DNA of 64,000 bases from an uncultured Dehalococcoidia bacterium (GTDB lineage Bacteria; Chloroflexota; Dehalococcoidia; Lucifugimonadales; GCA-2712585): the NCBI GenBank assembly GCA_958295715.1, contig OY282371.1, positions 1,907,697-1,971,696 on the forward strand, given 5' to 3'. Position numbers and translations under genes: made by a program. The notes beneath the pieces were generated by a model. It saw nothing but the letters and a program-made list of their open reading frames with translations, did not search any database and had not been told where the DNA came from. Numbering within the stretch: the stretch's first letter is position 1; each line of letters begins with the position of its first letter. Positions 34,184 through 43,441 of the stretch are shown piece by piece.

Positions 34184-35806
34184 CTACTCGTGACTTGCGG
34201 GCTTGGGCTGGGCCATCTTGAAGTTGTCGCTGGTGAGGATGCGCTTCTTGGAGGAGTCCAAGCGGTCCTTGATGTTCTCCCCAAACTCGTTGACGCGGGT
34301 GGATATGGAGTCGGTCAACTCCCGGCCGGCGGCGGCAAGCTCCCGGCGGCGGCTGGATAAGACTTCCGACAACTCCTCGCCCTTGGCGGCCAGCCTAATG
34401 CGATACCGCTCGGTGAGCCGGAAGAGGCGCGCGTAGAGGTTGTCAACGGGGCTGAGCTTGGCGTGGAACCGGTTGAACAGGCGGCGGGACTCCTCCATGG
34501 ACCAGCGCTCGTCCTGGTGGACGAACTGCCTGCCGGTGTAGAGGTGATAGGGCCTCATTTCGCCATCCTCAAGGGGGTCGCCGTTGGCGTCCAGGGGCGC
34601 GAGATCCGTCCAGTTAGAGGTGGCGGGCAGGGGCGTGAGGAGGTTGGCCGTTTGGTACTTGCTAATCTTGGTCACCCACTCGGCCATCTCCATGATGTTC
34701 TCTTCGGTGTCGTAGGGCAGGCCGATAATGGTCATGGCCACAATGCTGAAGCCCATCTCGTTGAGGCGGGAAAGGTCCTTGTACACCTGGCCCGGGTCCT
34801 GGCGCTTGTTGACCAGTTCGAGGTTCTTGGCGTCGGAGGACTCCACGCCCACGTAGAGCATCTCCATGCCCATCTCCTGTAGGGCGTGGGAAAGTTCCGG
34901 GTCCTGGCCTATCTCGGCCCGGGTCTGGCATATCAGGTACATGTCGTCGGAGTGGCCCTTCCACCCCTTGGCGCGCTCCAGCCGCTCGTTGCGGTACTTG
35001 ACGGCCCTCAGCGGCGGCGGGTGGAGGTCGTCGGAGAGGAATACGCTGAACTTGCCCCGCTTGTTGGTCTGTATTAGGCCGTCGGCGGCCATCTGCCGCA
35101 ACTGGGCCAGGCGCTTGAGCTCCGTTTCCCGCTTAATCATGCGGTATCCCAGGAACTGCTGGATGACCTGGCAGTAGGTGCACTTTTCGGTGCAGCCCCG
35201 CACGGTCTCCATGACGCCGCCCATCAGGGGTTTTGAGGGCGTCAGGTCCTTGATGGCGTAGAAGTCGGGAAGCTCAACCAGGTCGGGCGATATGACGCCG
35301 GTGCGGCGGGTCTGAATCGTCCGGCCGTCGGTCTGGAAGGATATGCCCGGTATCTTGGACAGGTACTTGCTCCGTTGGGCGCCGCGGTGGGTCAGCAGAA
35401 CGTCCAAGAGCCGGCCGATGATGTCCTCACCCTCACGCTGGACGATGACGTCGAAGCCGCCCTCGCGGAAGGCTTCGTCGCAGAGGGGGCCCATGTGGGG
35501 GCCGCCGCCAACGGTGATGATGTCGGGGTAAAGCTCCTTGGCCATCCGGCCTATCTCGTAGCCCCGCGGGACCTCGTTGATGAGAGCGGAGACCATGAGG
35601 ACGTCGACGCCCTCCAGGTCCCTTTCCAAGTCCATCTTGCCGCTGCGGTCTTCAAACCATATTTCGCGGTCGTACAGGTAGGGCCCCTGCCATTGGGCAA
35701 GGGCGCCGGATAGGAAGAGCATCCCCTGCCTGGGTATGGCAACGTACTCAAAGTTTCCGCCCGGGGATCTGGGCTGAACCAAGACCACTCGCTTTGTTCG
35801 AGACAC
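34184..35806 (-). CDS. B12-binding domain radical SAM protein
   Basis: This 540-residue protein has the layout of cobalamin-dependent radical SAM enzymes. An N-terminal Rossmann-like B12-binding region (VVLVQPRSPGG, LMVSALINEVP, ITVGGGPHMGPL) is followed by the cluster motif RGCTEKCTYCQVIQQF near residues 205-220 and MEMLYVGVESSDAKNLELVN in the SAM barrel. The tail from about residue 455 is highly charged and helical (KGEELSEVLSSRRRELAAAG), unlike typical BchE/HpnP relatives. Start is GTG with GGAGG 8 bases upstream. Substrate unknown; fabF downstream hints at lipid modification. Confidence 0.88.
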   Translation of the reverse strand: MSRTKRVVLVQPRSPGGNFEYVAIPRQGMLFLSGALAQWQGPYLYDREIWFEDRSGKMDLERDLEGVDVLMVSALINEVPRGYEIGRMAKELYPDIITVGGGPHMGPLCDEAFREGGFDVIVQREGEDIIGRLLDVLLTHRGAQRSKYLSKIPGISFQTDGRTIQTRRTGVISPDLVELPDFYAIKDLTPSKPLMGGVMETVRGCTEKCTYCQVIQQFLGYRMIKRETELKRLAQLRQMAADGLIQTNKRGKFSVFLSDDLHPPPLRAVKYRNERLERAKGWKGHSDDMYLICQTRAEIGQDPELSHALQEMGMEMLYVGVESSDAKNLELVNKRQDPGQVYKDLSRLNEMGFSIVAMTIIGLPYDTEENIMEMAEWVTKISKYQTANLLTPLPATSNWTDLAPLDANGDPLEDGEMRPYHLYTGRQFVHQDERWSMEESRRLFNRFHAKLSPVDNLYARLFRLTERYRIRLAAKGEELSEVLSSRRRELAAAGRELTDSISTRVNEFGENIKDRLDSSKKRILTSDNFKMAQPKPASHE

Positions 35807-35896
35807 TAGAGGAACCTCCAGCTTTCCTTGGCCAGAATTGGGGGAATATGGATATTTCCGAAGGAGGAAATCACCGGTTTTTTAGCTAAGCGTTGT

Positions 35897-35902
35897 ATTA
35901 TA
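35897..35902 (-). promoter_or_regulatory. -10 box upstream of the radical SAM gene
   Basis: A perfect TATAAT on the minus strand lies 90 bases before the GTG start in an AT-rich patch. No good -35 is seen at 16-18 bases. The rest of 35807-36050 shows no gene. Confidence 0.45.
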
Positions 35903-36049
35903 CAGGTTGGGGCAAGTTAATGGAATAGGCGATTTGATGAGTTGGAGTGAAGTTGCGCGACATCTGCCTTGGACCTGGTGGCGCGGCGGCCGATTAGAGC
36001 AACGGTTATTTGATGCATAGCCTACCACATTCTGTCAATCGGCGCCACA

Positions 36050-36365
36050 CCGCCCGGTGGCCTCCTCCCGTCATTCCCGCCCTCCTTATCCGTCATTCCC
36101 GCCTCCTCCCTTTCCGTCATTCCCGTGAAAACGGGAATCCAGGAAGCCCCCAACGCAGAACAGACTCTCCTCAAAACAAAGTGGGCACGCGTGCCCTTCC
36201 CGCGCAGGCGGGAATCCAGAGATCCTACATCCTGTCATTAAGGCATGGCTATAATGGCCCTAGCCCTTCCGGGCGGATGGCAGCGCGCGCCGTTGGGCGG
36301 TTGGCGCCACCGGCGAAACGCCAACGGAGGGGATGGATTCCCGCCTGCGCGGGAATGACGAAGAA
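36050..36365. repeat. Hairpin-repeat cluster upstream of the DCC-family gene
   Basis: Contains a GAAA-loop hairpin near 36118, a composite element with GGGCAC-GC-GTGCCC near 36183, and a CTGC-loop hairpin near 36340 that ends ten bases before the next gene's ribosome-binding site. Confidence 0.8.
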
Positions 36366-36374
36366 GGAGCCGGA

Positions 36375-36941
36375 ATGACGGAAAGGAAAAGCGGACAGGC
36401 CGGCTCGCGTCCCACGGCGGACGGCGCGGCGAAGGCGTGGCTCATATATGACGGCCAGTGTCCTCTGTGCAGGAGATACGCCCATTCCCTAGACGTGCGC
36501 CGGGCCGTCGGCGCCCTCCGCCGCCCGTTTCGCCCGCAGGCCGGCTCGCGTCCCACGGCGGACGGCGCAGCGAAGGCATGGCTCATATATGACGGCCAGT
36601 GTCCTCTGTGCAGAAGATACGCCCACTCCTTGGACGTGCGCCGGGCCGTCGGCGAGTTGGTCCTGGTGGACGCGCGGGAAGGCGGCCCACTGGTGGAGGA
36701 ACTACGGCGTCTGCCCCACGACCTGAACGACGGCATGGCGTTGAAGATGAACGGGCGCTTCTATCTGGGCCGCGACGCCCTCCACGCCCTGGCCCGGATG
36801 CCGGCGAGGAGGGGCCTTTCCGGCGCCGCGAACCGCCTGCTGTTCGGCTCCCGGTGGGCGGCCTCGGCGGGATATCCGATGCTGAAGCTGGCCAGGCGCG
36901 GGCTGCTCAGGCTGAAAGGCGTCCCGCCCTTGGAGGATTAA
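36375..36941 (+). CDS. DCC-family (DUF393) thiol-disulfide oxidoreductase-like protein with duplicated N-terminus
   Basis: This 188-residue protein carries the DCC motif YDGQCPLCRRYAHSLD twice, at about residues 28-43 and 75-90, because a 118-base segment is repeated in frame with a 47-codon offset. The second copy continues into the normal domain (GELVLVDAREGG, then YLGRDALHALARM, then a hydrophobic C-terminal region). DUF393 proteins are thioredoxin-like and use the CPLC-type cysteines in thiol chemistry; many are membrane-associated. The ATG at 36375 has AAGGAG 6 bases upstream. Whether the extra copy is tolerated or replaces the original N-terminus is unknown. Confidence 0.85.
   Translation: MTERKSGQAGSRPTADGAAKAWLIYDGQCPLCRRYAHSLDVRRAVGALRRPFRPQAGSRPTADGAAKAWLIYDGQCPLCRRYAHSLDVRRAVGELVLVDAREGGPLVEELRRLPHDLNDGMALKMNGRFYLGRDALHALARMPARRGLSGAANRLLFGSRWAASAGYPMLKLARRGLLRLKGVPPLED
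36396..36654 (+). repeat. In-frame direct duplication inside the DCC-family gene
   Basis: A segment beginning CAGGCCGGCTCGCGTCCCAC occurs at 36396 and again at 36537 (offset 141 bases, 47 codons). Similarity covers about 118 bases with a handful of mainly synonymous differences, then a 23-base linker. Confidence 0.95.
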
Positions 36942-37365
36942 AGACGCTGAGGCTCCCGCCCGCCGCCCCTTTCCGTCATTCCCGCTTCCTCCCTTTCCGT
37001 CATTCCCGCGCAGGCGGGAAGGGCGCGTGCGCCCACTTTGTTTTGAAGAGCGTTGAGGGCTTTTGCATCCCGCCGCCCTCCCGTCATTCCCGTGAAAACG
37101 GAAATCCAGAAATCCTGCGTCCCTGTTATAGAGGCATCGAAAGAATGGCCCTGGCCCTTGCGAACGGATGGCAGCGCGGGCCGTGGCGCGGTTGGCCTGC
37201 CGCAACGGAGGGGATGGATTCCCGCCTGCGCGGGAATGACGGATGGACAGGGCGTGGTCCCCCCCCCCCATCCCCCTCACGCTAAAGGCTCCTGGGTCCC
37301 CGGCGGGGGGAACCCAGGAGCCGTCTGTGCAAAGCAGGGCCGCAGGCGGGGGGTCTCCGGCGCGT
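36942..37365. repeat. Hairpin repeats between convergent DCC-family and surface-protein genes
   Basis: Hairpins near 37000 (composite, with GGGCGC-GT-GCGCCC at about 37020), 37085 (GAAA loop) and 37220 (CTGC loop). At 37287-37323 CTCCTGGGT-CCCC and GGGG-ACCCAGGAG form a strong inverted repeat just after the end of the surface-protein gene, a plausible terminator for it. Confidence 0.75.
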
Positions 37366-40300
37366 TTAGGGCACCGGGACACCCGCGCGGTTCTTCAGGT
37401 AGCCGATCACCGCCGCGGTGGCGCCGCCGGAGCCGAGCACGACCAGCAGCCACCACCAGGATGACAAGTCCAAGCCGCCACTCTCGGGCGATGCGGGCTG
37501 CGCCGGCGCGGGGGCCGCCGTTGGCTCGGGGGTAGCGGGGTCGTCAACGGACTGGGACACGACCGGTTCCGCGTCATCGGCGACGCTCGTCGCGATGGCG
37601 ACGTAGGCGGGGGTGGAGACCACGGGCCGCGGCGTCGCCACTGGCCCCTGGCGCGGGGTGACGTCGGCGGGAGGCGCGTCCTCCTCCGGGACGACGGCCA
37701 TTGGCGTCACCGGGATGGTTATGGTCGGGATGTTGGGCACGGCGACGCGAGGCCCAACGCCGGGCGCGACCTCCGGCGTCGCCAGGTCCGGGCCGTTGGC
37801 GACGGGCGTGGCTGAGTTGTTGGGGTTGGCCGAATCGACGTTTGGCGGGTCGGGGAAGGTTGGAACTATGGGCGTTGCCGGCGGCGGCGTGCGCCGGGGC
37901 TGGGAAACCACCGTCACCCGCGGGTCCGGCTGGAGGGACGCCTTCACCTCTATGGTGAAGCTGATTGACGCTGAGTCGCCGTCGGCGTCGGTGGCCGTCC
38001 ACGTGTACTGTCCCTCCGTCATCTTCACCGTGGGGGAGCCGCTGACCCGGTGGTCGGTGAGACTGCGGGTCACGCCGTTGGGCAGGGCCGGGGTGAGGGC
38101 GTAGGTTACGGGAGCGTCGCCTCCGGTCGCCACGGGAAGGAGGAAGGAGGCTATCTGCTCCCGCTGGGTCCAGGTCTTGTTGGTGACTATCCGAGAGCCG
38201 AAAGAGGGCTCAAGGTCCTCGGCCACGGTCACGTAGAACTCCAGGCTGGCCGTGGAGCCGTCCGCGTCCGCCGCCGTCCAGGTGTACTTCTTGCGAGCGT
38301 GAAACTCGCCCGGGGCGCCCGACAGCCCATGGCCGTCGCTCTTAGTCACGCCGGCGGCCAGGTCGGGGCTGAGGCTGTAGGTGAGGGCGCCGTCGCCGCC
38401 GGTGGCCGTGGGCAGGTTGAAGGGGACTATCGGCTGGCGCTGGGTCCAGGCCTGTTCGCTGATGGTCTGGTCTCCAAAGGAGGGCACGCCGTTCACGCTG
38501 ACGTGGAAGGTCAGCGACGCCGCGTCGCCGTCCTGGTCCGTGGCCGTCCAAGTGTACTCCGTCACCGCCATCTTGACGGTGGGAGTTCCGGACACCACGT
38601 TGCTGACGTTCTTGGTTACGCCGGCGGGCAGGGCCGGGGAAAGGCTGTAGGTGAGGGCGCCGTCGCCGCCGGTGGCCGCGGGCAGGCTGAAGGCCGTTAT
38701 CTGCTGGCCCTGGGTCCAGGCCTGGTCGCCGCCGGTCTGGGCGCCGAAGGACGGCACGCCGTCAACCGCAATGTTAAAGGTCAGCGTCGCCGTGTCCCCG
38801 TCGCTGTCGGTGGCCGTCCACGTGTACTCCGTGTTGGCCTGACCCTCGCCGGGAGTCCCGGAGACCCGGTGGTTGGCGTTCTTGCTCACTCCCGCAGTCA
38901 GGGCGGGACTCAGGGCGTAGGTCAACGTCCCGTCGCCGCCGCTCGCCTGGGGCAGGTTGAATGCGGTGACCGCCTCGTACTGGGTCCACGACTGGTCGGC
39001 GACGGTCTGGGAGCCGAAGCTCGGCACGCCGTCAACCGAAATGTCGAAGGTCACCGAATCCGTGTCACCGTCCTCGTCCGTGGCCGTCCACGTGTACTCC
39101 GTGTTGGCCATCTTCACGCTGGGCGCCCCGGATACCCGGTGGCTGTCGCTCTTGCTGACGCCGGCGGGCAGGGATGGGCTGAGGCTGTAGGTCAACGTCC
39201 CGTCGCCCCCCGTCGCCTCCGGCAGGGTGAAGGCGTTTATCGACTGGCCCTGGGTCCAGGACTGGTCGGAAACGGTCTGGGAGCCGAAGCTAGGAATTGA
39301 GTTGCTTATCTCACGGATGTTTACCACCGACACCTCGACTCCAAAGGTCAGGAAGGCCGTGTCACCGTCCGCGTCCGTGACCGTCCACGTGTATGAGTTG
39401 GACCGCCTCACGGTGGGAGTTCCGGAGACCCGGTGGTTGGCGTCCTTGCTCACCCCCGCAACCAGGGCGGGACTCAGGGCGTAGGTGAGGGGAGCGTTGC
39501 CGCTCGTCGCCGATGGCAGGGTGAAGGCCGTTATCGCCCGGTTCTGCCTCCAATTCTTGTCTGAAATGGTCTGGGAACCGAAGGTCGGCACAAGGTCCGC
39601 CGCTACGGCTATGTTGAATGTCAGTGACGCCGTGTCGCCATCCGCGTCCGTGGCCGTCCACGTGTACTCAGCGCTGGCCATGGCCGCCGTCGGAGTCCCG
39701 GACACGCGGTGGGTCGCGCTCTTGCTCACTCCCGCAACCAAGGCGGGGCTGAGGCTGTAGGTCAACGTCCCGTCGCCGCCCGTAGCCGTCGGCAGGTCGA
39801 GGGCCGTTATCGCCGAGTTCTGCATCCAACTCTGGTCTGCGATGGTCGCGGAGCCGAAGCTCGGCTGAAGGTCAGGGGCTGCGGCCGCGGCTACGGTTAT
39901 GTCAAAGGTCAGCGACGCCGCGTCCCCGTCCGCATCCGTGGCCGTCCACGTGTACTCGGCGCTGGCCTGGGCCGCCGTCGGAGTCCCGGACACCTCGTGG
40001 CTGGCGCTCTTGCTCACGCCGGCGGGCAGGGTCGGACTCAGGCTGTAGGTGAGGGAGCCGTCGCCGCCCGTCGCAGACGGCAGGGTGAAGGTTGTTATCG
40101 CCGTGTTCTGCGTCCAACTCTGGTCTGCGATGGTCTGGGAGCCGAAGCTCGGCTGAAGGTCAGGGGCTGCGGCCGCGGCTACGGTTATGTCGAAGGTCAG
40201 CGACACCGCGTCCCCGTCCGAGTCCGTAGCCGTCCACGTGTACTCGGCGCTGGCCTGGGCCGCCGTCGGCGTCCCGGATACGCTGTGGCTGTCGCTCTTG

Positions 40301-42285
40301 CTCACCCCGGCGGGCAGGGATGGGCTGAGGCTGTAGGTGAGGGAGCCGTCGCCGCCCGTCGCAGACGGCAGGGTGAAGGCCGTTATCGCCTCGTTCTGCG
40401 TCCAACTCTTGTCCGAGATGGTCGCGGAGCCGAAGGTCGGCTGAAGGTCCTCGGCGGCTACGGTTATGTCGAAGGTCAACGACGCCGTGTCCCCGTCCGC
40501 GTCCGTGACCGTCCACGTGTACTCCGTGGTGGCCTTAGTCGCCGTCGGAGTCCCGGAGACCTGGTGGCTGTCGCTCTTGCTCACGCCGGCGGGCAGGGCA
40601 GGACTCAGGGCGTAGGTCAGCGACCCGTTGCCGCCCGTCGCAGACGGCAGGGTGAAGGTTGTTATCGCCGTGTTCTGCGTCCAACTCTTGTCCGCGATGG
40701 TCGCGGAGCCGAAGCTTGGCTCAGTGTCCTCGGTTACGGTTATGTCGAAGGTCAACGACGCCGTGTCCCCGTCCGAGTCCGTGACCGTCCACGTGTACTC
40801 CGTGGTGGTCTTAGTCGCAGTCGGAGTCCCGGAGACCTGGTCGGTGTCGCTCTTGCTCACCCCGGCAGGCAGGGCCGGGCTCAGGGCGTAGGTCAGCAAC
40901 CCGTTGCCGTCCTTAGCAGACGGCAGGGTGAAGGCCGTTATCGCCGTGTTCTGCGTCCAACTCTGGTCCGCGATGGTGTCGGAGCCGAAGCTAGGCGCAG
41001 TGTCCGCGGTTACTACTATATCGAAGGTCAGCGACACCGTGTCCCCGTCCGAGTCCGTGGCCGTCCACGTGTACTTGGCTCTGGCCTGGGCCGCCATCGG
41101 CGTCCCGGAAACCTCGTGGCTGTCGCTCTTGCTCACGCCGGTGGGCAGGGACGGACTCAGGCTGTAGGTCAGCGACCCGTCGCCCCCCGTCGCCGACGGC
41201 AGGGTGAAGGTTGTTATCGCCGTGTTCTGCGTCCAACTCTGGTCGTCAATGGCGCTGGAGCCGAAGCTAGGCTGAAGGTCAGAGGTTGGGGCCGCGGCTA
41301 TTGCTATGTCGAAGGTCAACGACGCCGTGTCCCCGTCCGAGTCTTCAACCGTCCACGTGTACTCCGTGCTGGACATTGTCCCCGTGGGCGTCCCGGAGAC
41401 CTGGTGGCTAGAGTTCTTGCTCACGCCGGCGGGCAAAGCCGGGCTGATGCTGTAGCTGAGGGGGGCGTCGCCCCCGTACCCCTCGGGCAGGGTGAAGGCC
41501 GTTATCGCCGAGTTCTGCGTCCAACTCTGGTCGTCAATCGTGCTGGAGAGATAAAAGCGGGGCTTTAGGTCCGTGGCTACGGTTACGTAGAAGGTCAGCG
41601 ACACCGAATCCCCGTCCGAGTCCGTGGCCGTCCACGTGTACTGGGTCCGGGCCTGGGCCAACGTAGGCGTCCCGGAGACCTGGTGGCTGGCGTTCTTGCT
41701 CACCCCGGTGGGCAGGGACGGGCTCAGGCTGTAGGTGAGGGAGCCATTGCCGCCCGTCGCCGTGGGCAGGTCAAGGGCCGTTATCGCCATGTTCTGCGTC
41801 CAACTCTGGTCCGAGATGGTCGTGGAGCCGAAGGTCGGCTCAGGGTCCGCGGTCGGCTGGGGGGTCGTCGCCTGCGCCGCCACCTCAATGTAGAAGGTCA
41901 GCGACACAGCGTCCGGGTGCCCGTCCGAGTCCGTGGACGACCACGTGTACTGGGTCCGGGCCTGGGCCACCGTAGGCGTCCCGCCGATCCGGTTATCATA
42001 GGGGTAGTAGATCGTGGGACTGAGCCTGATGACGCCGGCGGGCAGGGCAGGGCTCAGGCTGTAGCTGACGGGGCCGACATTGCCCGTCACCATGGGCAGG
42101 TTGATGGTGGATACCTCCGTGTTCTGCGTCCAACTCTGGTCCGAAATGGTCTGGGAACCGAAGGTGTGGGCGGCGGGCGCGGCTCCGACTGTGCCGAAGG
42201 TCAGGACCACCGAAATGCTGAAGGCCGCCAGGACCGCCAGAAGAAAGATCGGCCTCGCCGCTGATGCTGTAAGTTTTCTCGTCAT
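37366..42285 (-). CDS. Giant repeat-containing cell-surface protein (15 Ig/cadherin-like repeats)
   Basis: This 1639-residue protein has an export signal (residues 1 to about 38, ending VGAAPAAH), fifteen tandem domains of roughly 85-95 residues, a Pro/Thr/Val-rich stalk from about residue 1440, and a C-terminal membrane anchor LSSWWWLLVVLGSGGATAAV followed by KNRAG. Each domain has the pattern FGSxTIxDQSWTQNxAI, SLSPxLPAGVSKSxSHxVSG, and EYTWTATDSDGDxxSLTFDI, resembling putative-Ig/cadherin-like bacterial repeats. Acidic DSDGD motifs may bind calcium. The ATG at 42283-42285 has AGGAGG 9 bases upstream and overlaps the stop of the small gene before it. Adhesion or cell-envelope role is inferred. 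Confidence 0.9.
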   Translation of the reverse strand: MTRKLTASAARPIFLLAVLAAFSISVVLTFGTVGAAPAAHTFGSQTISDQSWTQNTEVSTINLPMVTGNVGPVSYSLSPALPAGVIRLSPTIYYPYDNRIGGTPTVAQARTQYTWSSTDSDGHPDAVSLTFYIEVAAQATTPQPTADPEPTFGSTTISDQSWTQNMAITALDLPTATGGNGSLTYSLSPSLPTGVSKNASHQVSGTPTLAQARTQYTWTATDSDGDSVSLTFYVTVATDLKPRFYLSSTIDDQSWTQNSAITAFTLPEGYGGDAPLSYSISPALPAGVSKNSSHQVSGTPTGTMSSTEYTWTVEDSDGDTASLTFDIAIAAAPTSDLQPSFGSSAIDDQSWTQNTAITTFTLPSATGGDGSLTYSLSPSLPTGVSKSDSHEVSGTPMAAQARAKYTWTATDSDGDTVSLTFDIVVTADTAPSFGSDTIADQSWTQNTAITAFTLPSAKDGNGLLTYALSPALPAGVSKSDTDQVSGTPTATKTTTEYTWTVTDSDGDTASLTFDITVTEDTEPSFGSATIADKSWTQNTAITTFTLPSATGGNGSLTYALSPALPAGVSKSDSHQVSGTPTATKATTEYTWTVTDADGDTASLTFDITVAAEDLQPTFGSATISDKSWTQNEAITAFTLPSATGGDGSLTYSLSPSLPAGVSKSDSHSVSGTPTAAQASAEYTWTATDSDGDAVSLTFDITVAAAAAPDLQPSFGSQTIADQSWTQNTAITTFTLPSATGGDGSLTYSLSPTLPAGVSKSASHEVSGTPTAAQASAEYTWTATDADGDAASLTFDITVAAAAAPDLQPSFGSATIADQSWMQNSAITALDLPTATGGDGTLTYSLSPALVAGVSKSATHRVSGTPTAAMASAEYTWTATDADGDTASLTFNIAVAADLVPTFGSQTISDKNWRQNRAITAFTLPSATSGNAPLTYALSPALVAGVSKDANHRVSGTPTVRRSNSYTWTVTDADGDTAFLTFGVEVSVVNIREISNSIPSFGSQTVSDQSWTQGQSINAFTLPEATGGDGTLTYSLSPSLPAGVSKSDSHRVSGAPSVKMANTEYTWTATDEDGDTDSVTFDISVDGVPSFGSQTVADQSWTQYEAVTAFNLPQASGGDGTLTYALSPALTAGVSKNANHRVSGTPGEGQANTEYTWTATDSDGDTATLTFNIAVDGVPSFGAQTGGDQAWTQGQQITAFSLPAATGGDGALTYSLSPALPAGVTKNVSNVVSGTPTVKMAVTEYTWTATDQDGDAASLTFHVSVNGVPSFGDQTISEQAWTQRQPIVPFNLPTATGGDGALTYSLSPDLAAGVTKSDGHGLSGAPGEFHARKKYTWTAADADGSTASLEFYVTVAEDLEPSFGSRIVTNKTWTQREQIASFLLPVATGGDAPVTYALTPALPNGVTRSLTDHRVSGSPTVKMTEGQYTWTATDADGDSASISFTIEVKASLQPDPRVTVVSQPRRTPPPATPIVPTFPDPPNVDSANPNNSATPVANGPDLATPEVAPGVGPRVAVPNIPTITIPVTPMAVVPEEDAPPADVTPRQGPVATPRPVVSTPAYVAIATSVADDAEPVVSQSVDDPATPEPTAAPAPAQPASPESGGLDLSSWWWLLVVLGSGGATAAVIGYLKNRAGVPVP

Positions 42286-42554
42286 TACGCCCAACCTCCT
42301 ACTAGTACGCGCCTCTGGGGATCTTCAGACATCTCCACTATGAATCTCGCGGCTTGGCGCTTCACGCCGCCGCGAGTGTGAGGGGAAGAAACCGGCGGTG
42401 GGCCGGGATCTCGGTAGGTTGGGGTAGATGCGACGCCGGGCAATCCAATAGCCCGGAGCCGCGCCGGGGTGGGGGCCTCTATCTCGGGGGGGCGACCCGC
42501 GACTGGGGCCGTCCCCCGGCTAAATATGCAGTCCATTAACTCGCACGTCTTCAT
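42285..42554 (-). CDS. Small Cys-containing protein, overlapping the surface-protein start
   Basis: This 89-residue frame starts at ATG with AAGGAG 6 bases upstream, one of the better ribosome-binding sites here, and its TAA overlaps the next ATG by one base (TAATG). The N-terminus KTCELMDCIFSRG resembles small proteins that begin with a CEL-x-x-C-IF motif, and the end VKRQAARFIVEMS is similarly placed to their C-terminal segment, but the middle is Pro/Gly-rich and unlike them. A hairpin (CCGGGC/GCCCGG arms) lies within it near 42435-42455. It may be a genuine small protein, a leader for coupling, or a decayed gene. Confidence 0.5.
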   Translation of the reverse strand: MKTCELMDCIFSRGTAPVAGRPPEIEAPTPARLRAIGLPGVASTPTYRDPGPPPVSSPHTRGGVKRQAARFIVEMSEDPQRRVLVGGWA

Positions 42555-42609
42555 TTCCGTCTCCTTACTTCTTGCCTGCCCGTGGGGGCAGGGACATCCG
42601 TCGCGCGGT

Positions 42610-43146
42610 TCATTCCGCCGCGGTCTCCGAGTTCACCACTTCCCAACCGCTCTTCACGTTCTCCAATATCTTGTGAGCGATGGCGATGAACATGGCCTGC
42701 TCTTCTACGCTAATGTCCTTGAGAATTTGGGCCTCGGCCTTATTCACCGTCTCAACCAACTCGGTCATCAGGTCGGAGCCCTTGGTGGTGAGGCCCAGCT
42801 TCACCACGCGCCGGTCGCTGCGGAGCCGGTTCCTGTGGATTAGGCCCTGCCGGTGGAGTCTCTCCACCCGCCGGCTGATGGCTGAGGGGTCCACGGGGAA
42901 GATCCGCGCCATCTCCGTAACGGTGTTGGCCTCGCCCCGCTGGCACCGGTTCAGCATCTCGTAGTCCATGGGTATCAGGTCGTAGGGGGCCAAGTCCGTC
43001 TCCAAAGCCTTGGCCACCGCCCCGATGAGGTTGGTGACGAGATAGATAACGTCGGTGAGAACGTCCGAGTCTTCCACGGACTGGGTCAAGGAACTTTTGA
43101 CGGAACTGTCTTGGGAAACTGGCTGTGATTTAACGTCGTTTTCCAT
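42610..43146 (-). CDS. MarR-family transcriptional regulator
   Basis: This 178-residue protein has the MarR winged-helix fold: an N-terminal helix TDVIYLVTNLIGAVAKALET, the recognition region EANTVTEMARIFPVDPSAIS then RRVERLHRQGLIHRNR, and the wing SDRRVVKLGLTTKGSDLM. A polar extension of ~28 residues precedes the domain. A promoter lies 50 bases upstream. It is 56 bases before the small Cys gene and the giant surface protein, so it may control them and itself. Ligand unknown. Confidence 0.92.
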   Translation of the reverse strand: MENDVKSQPVSQDSSVKSSLTQSVEDSDVLTDVIYLVTNLIGAVAKALETDLAPYDLIPMDYEMLNRCQRGEANTVTEMARIFPVDPSAISRRVERLHRQGLIHRNRLRSDRRVVKLGLTTKGSDLMTELVETVNKAEAQILKDISVEEQAMFIAIAHKILENVKSGWEVVNSETAAE

Positions 43147-43201
43147 ACGCCTTTATGTCAATAGAATGGATGCAACCTTTGCTAACTCAAGTGTTGCGCT
43201 G

Positions 43202-43231
43202 AATATACTAGTGTAAAAAGATAATTGTCAA
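43202..43231 (-). promoter_or_regulatory. Promoter of the marR gene
   Basis: Minus-strand TTGACA (43226-43231), 18-base spacer, TATATT (43202-43207). The leader to the ATG is about 50 bases and contains GCAAC...GTTGC arms (about 43172-43197) that could serve as an operator. The rest of 43232-43441 shows no gene. Confidence 0.7.
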
Positions 43232-43441
43232 CCCCATTTTTGACCAATTTATTTATTACTTCCGCAACATTTGAAGGCCAAAATGACCCCCGCGAGGCCG
43301 GATTTAGGGCAGGAAGGCGGAGTCCCGGCGGCGGCCGGCGGCCTCAACACATATACGCTCCCGCCCCCCAAACGGGTTGGCCCAATCGGTTTGGCCCAAC
43401 CCGTTTGGATGGAAGGGCAGGCGGCCGGCGGGGAGACGCGC

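Noticed and set aside
39709-41568. 619-codon plus-strand open frame opposite the giant surface protein
   Set aside because: It is a GC-rich shadow of the repeat gene: its sequence is the low-complexity antisense of the 15 repeats and has no start signals.
42299-42552. Riboswitch upstream of the giant gene
   Set aside because: A hairpin is visible, but I could not match c-di-GMP, cobalamin or other known aptamer signatures; a small coding frame explains the stretch equally well.
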